A stretch of DNA of 64,000 bases, taken from contig OX337238.1 of assembly GCA_946965045.2 (NCBI GenBank), positions 124,001-188,000 on the forward strand, written 5' to 3'. Source of the DNA: Epithemia pelagica (taxonomy: Eukaryota; Bacillariophyta; Bacillariophyceae; Surirellales; Surirellaceae). Shown here piece after piece: positions 22,401 to 29,896 of this stretch; positions within the stretch are counted from its first letter, which is position 1; each line of letters opens with the position of its first letter. A program made the position numbers and the translations under genes. The notes under the pieces were generated by a model. It did no database searches, was not told the origin of the DNA, and worked only from the letters and a program-made list of their open reading frames with translations.

Positions 22401-24377
22401 TTTCCTTGACGTGGTGACAAGGAATGGTACATTGTTCACGTGCATGACGTCAATGGTCAATGTGACATCCTTGTGCTTCTCAGCAATACGAGGTGGTACT
22501 GTCGTGGACGTGTCGACAAATGGGGACTTACGTCTCGTTGTCTTGCCTTTGAGCGTTCCCAAATCTGGTCCGTAGATCTTCTCGGCCCTGTATACATCGT
22601 CAGTAGTGATGTTAGCGTTTGGTAGTAGGTTGTGCCTTAGGATATGAAGATAATCCTTGGTAGAAGGCCGTCCTATCTTCGCTAGGAGTGATCTGGCCAG
22701 CTTGGCTCTACGAATTTCTTCCGGGGAGTAGGAATCTTCGTTTTCGCTAACAGTTGTTACGAAGCTACTCTGTAACGTCGATGTATCCAGGTAGAATAAA
22801 CCTTCTGGGCTTGGATTGAACTTGTGTTTTAGCCTACCAGTGGCTCGGTCATGTAAGGCAAATGAATTTCCACGGTCGCTGTCATATTTGATGTGAAATC
22901 TTGTGTGTGCGTTGTTTAGGGAGATGATGTTGGCTGGACCCTCAGGATCATGCCATACGATGCCATATCCAGGCAGGAGTCCTCGCAACTGAAGAGTCCT
23001 CTGTCCGGCATGACTCTGAATGACGATGGGAGTCTCAGACGAGTGAATATTTTTTAATAAGGATGGATCTTTGATGATGTCAACGGTGGACTGATTGTCC
23101 AGTAACAGCCATTGAGGGGGAATGCTAGCCTGCATGGTAGAGGAAGAGAAAACATAATCAGGTGAGTCGCAGTTGACGGTTGAGCCCCTGTTTGATGAGG
23201 TTAGCACACCTCGATTGGATTCATTGTTACCCTCGGCTTGTGAGTTGGTTCGATTTGAGCGACTCTGTGTTGTCGATGCTTGGGAGCCACTTGCATGTGC
23301 TCCTGTTGCAGTTGTTGCATTGGAGTGGCCTGTCATGGTGGAATCGGGCAAACTCGTCTCTCCACTTGTTACATACGCCACACCGGTGGCGTTGTCGGGC
23401 TGACCGTTGCTCTGACCAGGATTGTTCTTTGGTTTTCCTGTCATTCGATTGTCCAGGATCGCACGAGCATTGGCAAGCGTCTTGGGGTATACATTCTGTC
23501 CATCCAAGAACATATTTTGCAAATGTGCTTCGTACTCCTTGTTGCCACAAGATCGGATGAATCGAATGGCAATACAACGATTTTGGGCGTCCTCGTGGTC
23601 GTCGGAAGAAGGTGTTGTGTGTTTCTTTTCCTGCGCCACTCGTTCCAACATGTCCTTATCGTACAGGACAATCCCTGCTTCATTCATGACCTTGACTTTG
23701 GCTCGGAATACCTCGTAATATGAATGGAGGCTTTGATTATTTCGTCGCCTCAGACTATAGAAATCCTCCTTGAGCTTATCTCGGGCGACAAGAGTGAATA
23801 TGCGTCCGGAATCAAAGGTGAATGTGATTTGCTTGATGAGTTTCAAGAGATCCACACCGTCACGCATCTTCTTGATCTCTCCAAAGGTCTCGTGGGCCTG
23901 TAGCTTATCCTTGAGTAGCGGAGTACACTGTCCCATAATCAAGCTGTATAGAGCTGCCCGAAAGTTTTTGTAGAGGACCATTTGATCTTGGCGTGCTTTG
24001 TACGCCATCTTCCACTCTTCCACTTGGATCATATCTGTGGGGTCTTTTGGTTTTGTTGCTTCTTCTGGGTCGGGTAGTTCCAATGCTTCGAGTGCTTGTT
24101 GGAACTCTTGATTGTGTCGATCAAAATTACTACCGACGTAGCCGATCAATAACTCGACGTTTCGTAGATAGCGCTTCGATTGCGGGTCCTCACTGTAGTC
24201 GAATATGCATTCTTTAAGCGACGGTTCTTGGCCTTGAAATCTAGGCGAGTTGGATTGTTGAGCCTGATTCTGCCATCCTCGTCCTCTTCCTCGTCCGCCT
24301 CTGCCTTGACGTTGTCCACTCGACCGGGAGCTAGACTCAACCGTGTCTGGACGATTTGCGTTGTCTTGTTGAGACAT
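19257..24377 (-). CDS. Gag-pol polyprotein of copia retrotransposon 1
   Basis: 1706 residues in one frame. An RGG-rich N-terminus (22-34) and Gag-like helical region (50-310) are followed by an aspartic protease motif LLLDNQST near 427. Integrase carries Asp643, Asp700 and Glu732, the last in HVGDVERYIRT. An acidic linker spans 897-1050. Reverse transcriptase contains GRGCADGRKQR near 1166, Asp1211 (ADIPGAF) and the active-site HIDDL, with Asp1315 and Asp1316 where most elements have YVDD. RNase H carries Asp1486, Glu1526 or 1528 and Asp1561 (LHQDNQS). No CCHC zinc knuckle is visible in Gag, and the integrase N-terminal segment lacks the usual Cys pair. The ATG is at 24375-24377, five bases after the stop of the upstream ORF. 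The last 60 residues are encoded inside the 3' LTR. All catalytic residues are present, so it may be active. Confidence 0.93.
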   Translation of the reverse strand: MSQQDNANRPDTVESSSRSSGQRQGRGGRGRGRGWQNQAQQSNSPRFQGQEPSLKECIFDYSEDPQSKRYLRNVELLIGYVGSNFDRHNQEFQQALEALELPDPEEATKPKDPTDMIQVEEWKMAYKARQDQMVLYKNFRAALYSLIMGQCTPLLKDKLQAHETFGEIKKMRDGVDLLKLIKQITFTFDSGRIFTLVARDKLKEDFYSLRRRNNQSLHSYYEVFRAKVKVMNEAGIVLYDKDMLERVAQEKKHTTPSSDDHEDAQNRCIAIRFIRSCGNKEYEAHLQNMFLDGQNVYPKTLANARAILDNRMTGKPKNNPGQSNGQPDNATGVAYVTSGETSLPDSTMTGHSNATTATGAHASGSQASTTQSRSNRTNSQAEGNNESNRGVLTSSNRGSTVNCDSPDYVFSSSTMQASIPPQWLLLDNQSTVDIIKDPSLLKNIHSSETPIVIQSHAGQRTLQLRGLLPGYGIVWHDPEGPANIISLNNAHTRFHIKYDSDRGNSFALHDRATGRLKHKFNPSPEGLFYLDTSTLQSSFVTTVSENEDSYSPEEIRRAKLARSLLAKIGRPSTKDYLHILRHNLLPNANITTDDVYRAEKIYGPDLGTLKGKTTRRKSPFVDTSTTVPPRIAEKHKDVTLTIDVMHVNNVPFLVTTSRKIHFGTIDAIQSTTDTNIVQSLKKTVAVYRRGGIRPRIVLADGAFTSDDMQASLQLLGITINSTARDEHVGDVERYIRTVKERMRCVYNTLPFDALPKVMLIELAKFATFWLNCFPHHTGISKTQSPRLLVTGEHVDFNKHCRYEFGQYVQCHEQHDNTMAPRTIGAIALRPTGNRQGSYYFLSLTSGRVITRNHATALPMPAEVIQRVHQLAQSQEMQPGLAFGNRDNRILFLDENNELFDDDDESYEDVQDMDEDLRYDDDLVEDELAEDDVPDVENVINEPEPNQPLDNLNLEPLEIQGVGAEANLPDPVDNEQYHDAHEQDSNDSTYDDALEDVVMDMDADEEDEGRELAGGVEEENEEEASLTEEDLGMDVDPEQENNNQPENEPRYNLRPNRQRSYAHRYGHSYAAVDKLQHGRYDGYLRDGILYLVSTEINMATPQMPMKKGIKLFGDKGVAAVKVEIQQLHDRGVLRAVHKTDLTWNQVQEALGYLMFLKRKRCGKIKGRGCADGRKQRAYIDKPESASPTVATESVFITAVIDALERRVVAVADIPGAFMHSDMDPDVYMRLDGLMAELLLEVDYDTYAPFLTYEKGQPVIYVEMLKALYGTLRAARLFWEKLTAVLKSWGFVINPYDSCVANKQVNDRQLTVTWHIDDLKVSHVDGKVVHQFLDDLRAEFGQLGEISVSEGTRHDYLGMFLDYGEDGVVQVDMRSYLETILLDLPKEWIGRARSPAAKHLYHVNPKAHKLDETKSDRFHSVTMQLAYMAQRGRPDIRTAVTFLSTRVMAPDDDDYRKLGRVLKYLQSTRDLILRLEGDPMMHLWWWVDASYATHPDLKGHTGGFMTMGKGAVVTASSKQKLVARSSTECELIGIHDVLPSIIWTKNFIQAQGHEIKDVTLHQDNQSSILLAKNGRLSSSKRTKHINLRYFYITDCIKRKEMDIAFCPTEEMVADFFTKPLQGRIFYQLRDIIMNVPSDSKYHSSAQRSVLRIAEQPVNIEDQGATGATGHSQDIGHSQDAESWTLVCRRGKSNERTNKRANAHSMENT
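19439..19447 (-). promoter_or_regulatory. Polypurine tract of retrotransposon 1
   Basis: Minus-strand AAAGGAGTG lies directly before the TGTTGAG start of the 3' LTR. The sister element has GAAGGAGTG at the same place (26460-26468). This is the expected plus-strand DNA primer site. Confidence 0.65.
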
Positions 24378-24382
24378 CTCGT

Positions 24383-25075
24383 TTAAACAATCGCAATGCT
24401 GTCACGATGGCGGCGGTGTTCTTCTGTATCTTTGGTGATGGGATTCCAAATCTTGATAAAGTGATATAATGTGCCGTGGCGCGACACTGTGCCTTGGAGA
24501 TGTGTTCGTCCCACTGTTTCCTTCAACTTGAGAGTATTCAATACCCAAACGCGAGTTCCAATTGGAATCCACCGTGGGAGTACGCCTCTTTGTGGTGGAA
24601 TATCGGGGATGATTGTTTCTGTTTCGATTTCACCGTCCGGTGTTTCTGGGCTCAGATCAACGAGAGCGACTGGAGATGCGCGACGATCTTGATTCTCTTC
24701 CGAATTGTTTTCTAGGTTCGGGTTTTCTTGGTTCGGTTCCACTAGATACGCGCTGTGCTCTGGGTATGTAGCCGCGCAGGATGATGGGCCTCGCTCAGCC
24801 CGCTTGATTTTGTCTAGCAACGTGCGTCGCTTTTCCTGTATCTCCTCGAAGATCAGCTGTTTCCGAATCTCCGTTTCCTCGTAATCGTTGTCTCTTTCGA
24901 TTTCTCGTTGTCGCTCCAGTGCAGCGATGGCTTCGCGATGCTGCGCCTCCTTGGTGCGAAAGCGTTGTTGGTAGCGCTGTTCCGCTTCGTGTAAGAGATC
25001 CTCTTGTTCGATAGTGAGTTGGGCCAGTTCCGATAATAAAGATTGTACGCGGTCACTTGTGCCCTCTTCACTCAT
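24383..25075 (-). CDS. Extra ORF upstream of gag-pol, retrotransposon 1 (coiled coil plus small conserved domain)
   Basis: 230 residues, ATG at 25073-25075, starting 45 bases after the primer-binding region. Residues about 20-105 form a long charged helix with heptad character. The middle is acidic and variable. The last 65 residues, from IGTRVWVLNTL through IKIWNPITKDTEE, are conserved in the matching ORF of retrotransposon 2 (IGARVRVETPV ... IQVWNPITRRNEE). The spacing of glycines and aromatic residues suggests a small beta barrel of SH3/Tudor/chromo-like size, but I cannot assign a family. The stop TAA is separated from the gag-pol ATG by only ACGAG, which suits reinitiation after termination. 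An additional 5' ORF is not a standard part of Ty1/copia elements. Function is unknown; a Gag-like or RNA-binding accessory role is a guess. Confidence 0.8.
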   Translation of the reverse strand: MSEEGTSDRVQSLLSELAQLTIEQEDLLHEAEQRYQQRFRTKEAQHREAIAALERQREIERDNDYEETEIRKQLIFEEIQEKRRTLLDKIKRAERGPSSCAATYPEHSAYLVEPNQENPNLENNSEENQDRRASPVALVDLSPETPDGEIETETIIPDIPPQRGVLPRWIPIGTRVWVLNTLKLKETVGRTHLQGTVSRHGTLYHFIKIWNPITKDTEEHRRHRDSIAIV

Positions 25076-25120
25076 AAGAGTACTTCACGTCAACAACGGA
25101 GGTACTTAGTGTAATGAATT

Positions 25121-25134
25121 TTCAATGGAGAATA
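25121..25134 (-). promoter_or_regulatory. Putative self-primer binding site, retrotransposon 1
   Basis: Minus-strand TATTCTCCATTGAA begins with the first base after the 5' LTR, exactly where a primer-binding site belongs. It does not begin TGG, so it is not complementary to a tRNA CCA end. It is the perfect 14-nt reverse complement of the LTR segment at 25196-25209. See the matching pair in retrotransposon 2 at 32060-32073 and 32133-32146. Confidence 0.75.
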
Positions 25135-25372
25135 TGTTGAAACTTCTAACAAGCCGTGCCGTAAAAGCAACTCTTTATAGGCTTATCGAACTACGTATTC
25201 TCCATTGAATGAGCGTTGGCTCTCTTGTTCGTTCTTTCGTTGCTTTTGCCACGTCTACAAACCAATGTCCATGATTCCGCATCTTGCGAATGGCCTATAT
25301 CTTGCGAATGGCCAGTCGCACCAGTCGCACCTTGGTCCTCTATATTCACCGGTTGCTCTGCTATCCTCAACA
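25135..25372 (-). repeat. 5' LTR of retrotransposon 1
   Basis: 238 bp, read as identical to 19201-19438. TSD AGAAC follows at 25373-25377. Confidence 0.93.
25196..25209 (-). promoter_or_regulatory. Putative self-primer segment and RNA start, 5' LTR of retrotransposon 1
   Basis: Minus-strand TTCAATGGAGAATA, preceded by CGCTCA. The joined TCATTC resembles an initiator (TCAKTY), so the RNA may start at base 25210 with this segment as nucleotides 2-15. From its 3' end to the LTR end is 61 nt. Confidence 0.6.
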
Positions 25373-25377
25373 AGAAC

Positions 25378-26226
25378 CGTCATCCAGGTCGTTCCGCAAT
25401 GGTCCACACAAGACAAAACGAGAACAAAGACTCCTCAGCTCTAGGTAGTGTCCTGATATTACTATATAGGATGCTGGCGCCAACCAACCAGAAATGAGGT
25501 TTTCTTTGCCATCACGATTGGACCGCAGGGCGACTGTCACCCCGTGCCGCGAGACAACCAGGTTCCATGGGCGTGTCACTACGACTAGAGAGCAATGGGG
25601 AGAACTGAAACTACGACCAGAAACCGGCAAACTGCTGGCAATCCCAAGAGACGTTTGATTGGTGGTATATCCTTTTCCATGCTTCTGCTGCTACTGCTGG
25701 AATCCTGGTTGGTCAGACACAACCAAAAGAATTTGGATTTGAGTAAAGAGAAGAGCACATTCATTTTGTGAGAGACCGTCGTGGCTTGCACCCAAGTCGG
25801 CCCTGCCGGCGCGGGAGTAGGCGACCTCGCGACCGACGAGACCCATTTCGTCTGTCCATCGATGCGACCTTCATCGGAAGAGAGATTCTTCGCGCACGTC
25901 TCGAGTACTTTGGAGCGTTGGGATAATTTTCTACGAACTATATTCTTCGTATCAACATGGTCTGTAGACGCTGTAGGTGTACACGTCTGGAGATGCGACA
26001 TTCTCTGGGATTCTCCCAGCGGGGTTGGTGACACCTTGGACGTGCGTACGTGCGTTGATTTTCTCATTGGAACCCGCTCAGGATTGGACGAGAACTGTGC
26101 CGGAGTGAATGCGAACCCCCAAGTTCTTGGCGCGAACCGAGTTCTCGTTGGATTGGCGTAGTTCGGTTTGGTGTCACGAGGTAGAACGCAAGAGAAGACC
26201 CCAAGGGATCATTCCTTATTCGACAC
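25378..26226. other. Array downstream block DS2 (copy in R1)
   Basis: Direct continuation of the sequence interrupted at 19200. Repeated at 40180-41039 and 44812-45634 with small differences. A minus-strand frame of about 140-170 residues persists in all three copies but has no recognisable motif, and its start and end differ. I do not call a gene. It ends at the GACAC target site of retrotransposon 2. Confidence 0.55.
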
Positions 26227-26459
26227 TGTTGAAACCAGTCAACCGATCGTGCTGTACAGGCAACAAAAGGAAACCAATTTACTTCTATTTTAAAAAGAAT
26301 GAGCGTTTTGTTGCGTCTCCTCCGGTTTGTAATGACTGCACCTCTTACGTGGTTGCACCACTTGCCATTCGGCTTCCTTTGGGTTCGTCATCCTCTGTAC
26401 TCTCTTGGGAGTCGCGGTTTGGTCCTGTGTTTCCTTGGGCGTGCTATCTTGTCTCAACA
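26227..26459 (-). repeat. 3' LTR of retrotransposon 2
   Basis: 233 bp, TG...CA. Encodes the last 56 residues of pol on the minus strand (stop at 26290-26292). Confidence 0.92.
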
Positions 26460-26468
26460 CACTCCTTC
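26460..26468 (-). promoter_or_regulatory. Polypurine tract of retrotransposon 2
   Basis: Minus-strand GAAGGAGTG immediately before the 3' LTR, matching AAAGGAGTG in retrotransposon 1. Confidence 0.6.
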
Positions 26469-29400
26469 GCGAGGAATGATAGATATCAGTGCTCGGGATA
26501 TTCATGATAAGATCACGGAACTTGTAAAACAAGTTACCTTGAAGCGGTTTCGTATGGAAATCGGCGATCATTTCTTCCGTGGGACAATGTTCAATTGTCA
26601 GTTCCTTGTTATCGACTCGATCTTTAATGAAGAAATATCGAATGTCGATATGTTTGGTACGTTTGCTGCTGGAGGCTCGTCCGTTTTTCTCCAACAACAT
26701 TGCACTCATGTTATCTTGGAATAATTTCATCTCCTTGACTTGATAACCTTGTGCGATCAGGAATTGCCGACACCAAAGCATATTTGGCATGGCATCATGG
26801 ACACCGATGAGCTCGCTCTCGGTGGAACTACGAGCTACCAACTTCTGTTTTGATGAGATGCTCATCGCGGCTCCTTTTCCCATCATCATTACGCCCCCGG
26901 TATGCCCGCGCATGTTAGGATGGACGGCATAGGATGCGTCCACCCACCATCGAAGAATTCCGGTCCCATCACAATTTAACCGAAGAAGCAAGTCGGGTGT
27001 TGTTTGGAGGTATTTCATCACACGCGACAACTTACGCCAATCATCCTTGGTTGGTTCTTTCACTCGGGTACTGAGGAAAGCTACGGCCGCTCGGATGTCA
27101 GGTCGTCCACGTTGGGCAATATACATCAGCCTCATGGTGAAACTGTGAAACTGGTCTGCCTGGTCGCTATCCAACTGCTCGGCTCCATCTTGCAGATGGA
27201 AAAGATGAGAGGCTGCTGGGGTTTGTGCCACCCCTTTGAACTCCTTTGGTACATCATCGATGATACTCTGTATGGCGGTCCTCATGTCAACAATCAACTG
27301 CCCTGGCTCGCTATAATCAAGGTACATGCCCAAATAGTCATGGCGTTTCCCTCTTGAGATCGAAAGCTCACCTTGTTGACCGAATGTGGCTTGTATTTGT
27401 TCTATGATACTGCTGACCACGCTTTCTTCCTTGTGTGATATTTTGAGGTCGTCAATGTGCCATGTGATGGTGCATTGCGACCCATCGATTGTTTTGTTAG
27501 CCACACAACTGTCATATGGGTTCACAATGAAACCCCACTCCTTGATGACGGCAGTTAACTTCTCCCAAAACAGTCTTGCCGCTCGCAAGGTGCCGTACAG
27601 GGCACGAAGCAATTCAACGTAGATGACGGGCTCGCCTTTCTCGACCACAACGAATGGTCTGTACATTTTCTCATCAATTTCAAGCAACAATTCAACCATG
27701 AGCCCGGTGATTCTCATGTGCACCCCAGGGTCCATCATGGCCTGCATAAAGGCCCCTGGAATATCCACTACTGCCACGGCCCTTCGTTCCATTGCATCAA
27801 TGATTGCACTTAGGAAGACGGCCTCTGTTGCGACTGTGGGAGAAGATGCATCTTCTTTGTTTATGTATTCGCGTTGTTTACGGCCATCTGCGCAGCCCCG
27901 TCCTTTAATTTTCCCGGTTCTCTTTCTCTTCAAGAACATCAAGTATCCAAGCGCTTGTCGGATTTGTTGTTTGGTCAATGAGCTTTTCATAATGGCTCGC
28001 ATTACTTCCCGGTCATGCAACTGCAGGACTTCCTTTTTCACTGCGGCCACGCCTGCATCACCAAACAATCGCACTCCTTGTTTCATTCCCATTTGGGGTG
28101 TCGACACGTCTTGCGCCACTTCGGCAGTAACATAAATGTCATTGTTGTATCGATGGGCATAGTTCCGTTCTCGATTCGTCCGTAGATTATATCTAGGGTG
28201 AATGGGTGCTGCCACAGCATCACCGCCGCCGCCAACAATTCCACCGCCAACACCATGGATGTTGGGTTGTTGCATGGGTGGTTGCTCGGGTTGTGGGCCC
28301 ACTCCTTGATTTGGCACGGGTGCCACTCCTTGATTTGCCTCCACTCCTTGATTTGCCTCGATTAGTTCTTGATCTGCAACAGCCTGCTCCACATAGTCAG
28401 CATGTAGTTGTTCCTCATGAGCATCAATGTCGACTCCTTCCTGTACTCCATCATCGTTTCCTCCTCCTTCTACGACTCCATCCACTGGACCATTAAGATC
28501 CAAACCAAGGCCCACGTTATCTCCATCCTCGGGGCCATCCTCGGGACCATCCAACTCCTGATCCTCTCCTATCGCTTGATCATTAAGATCGTAATCGTTC
28601 TCATTTCCCACTTCTTCCATGACCAACTCCTCCACCGGGTCCTCGTTCACCGTCGCCAACTCATTATCGACGATATCCTCATCATACCTCAATACATCAT
28701 CCTCGTCGTCCACATCATACTCATAATCTTCATCATTTCCTTCGTCAAAATCATCGTATTCCAAAGCCAAGATGCGGTTGTCCCTATCCCCAAAAGCAAG
28801 ATTCGGATATGCCTCCTGGGCAACAGCCAATTGGTACACTCGCTGGAGGGCAATATCAGGCATAGGAACAATCGTGGCATGGTTCCGATTGATGACACGA
28901 CCGGATAACAAGTTCAAGAAATAATGGCCACCCTGTTGGTTGCCAGTTGGGCGAAGGGCCAGTGCTCCTTGGGTTCTTGGCTCCATGGAATTGTCGTGTG
29001 GCTCATGGGTCTGGACGTATTGTCCAAACTCATACTTGCAGTGACGGTTATAATCCAGTTGTTGGCCGGTGACGAGGGTCTTTGGGCTCTGCTCGTCCGA
29101 TATTCCATTGGCAGCTGGGAAGGCATTCAGCCAATAGACGGCGGCTTTTGCCATTTCAATCACCAACACTTTTGGCATGTGTTTGAATGGGAGTGTATTA
29201 TACATACACCTCATTCTTTCCTTTATGGTACGAATGTACCGTTCGATGTCGCCGACATGTTCATCTCGGGATGTCGGGTTCAAGCTCATGCCAATCCCAT
29301 GGAGAAATTCATTCATGGGTTCATTATCAAATGCCCCGTCGGCGAGAAGAATTCGAGGGCGCAAGTTGCCACGACGATAGATCGATACTACTTGTTTGAT

Positions 29401-29896
29401 TGCCGTGAAAAGTGTTGGTCCATTGAGTGCCTTCAATGCGGTAATCGTCCCGAACTTGATGAAGCGAGAGATCGTCGCTAGGAATGGGATCCCGTTGACA
29501 TGAAGTACGTCCATGCAAAGGACAACATCGTGATATTTCTTTGGTATTGGGACATCGATCATGAGAGAGGCGTCAACTTGCATGGGACGCTTTCGAACCG
29601 TCTTGCCTTTCAAGGTACCTATGTCGGGCCCCAGCATCTTTGCGGCTAATTTGACATCCTTGCTAGTGAAAGGACAATTGGGTAGCAACCGCTTGTCCAG
29701 GATTGAGCTGAATTCTCTGTCACTTGGTCGACCTATTTTAATCTGCAATGATCTAACTCCTTGTGCTCTAGCGACGTCATTTGCTGTGTACTTAGCTTTA
29801 TTTGTAGCTATCGTAGTGACCAGTCCAAATTCAGTTGCGGCAGATCGGGAGGACCAATCAGAGTAATAGAGACCTTGGGGACTTGCGCGGAATATG

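Larger units (their letters stand above)
19201..25372 (-). mobile_element. LTR retrotransposon 1, Ty1/copia (CoDi-like), intact
   Basis: 6172 bp. Two 238-bp LTRs that I read as identical start with TG and end with CA. The element is flanked by a 5-bp target duplication AGAAC (19196-19200 and 25373-25377). The uninterrupted site can be read in R3 (AGAAC at 40175) and R4. Order on the minus strand is 5' LTR, primer-binding region, extra ORF (25075-24383), gag-pol (24377-19257), polypurine tract, 3' LTR. Domain order is integrase before reverse transcriptase, which defines Ty1/copia. Intact reading frames and identical LTRs indicate a very recent insertion into the array. Confidence 0.95.
14270..26226. 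repeat. Segmental array unit R1 (sulfotransferase B - Cys-rich 1 - downstream blocks), interrupted by retrotransposon 1
   Basis: R1 is the most complete unit. From the Gly-rich part of the sulfotransferase through the Cys-rich gene it matches R2 (32451-36893). From the sulfotransferase 3' end onward it matches R3 (36894-41045) and, from the Cys-rich gene onward, R4 (41935-45634). The downstream part is split by retrotransposon 1 at 19201-25372; 25373-26226 resumes exactly where 19200 stops. Confidence 0.85.

Noticed and set aside
25585-26067. Minus-strand frame of about 140-170 codons in DS2, seen in three units
   Set aside because: No motif, differing starts and ends; similarity follows from recent duplication.
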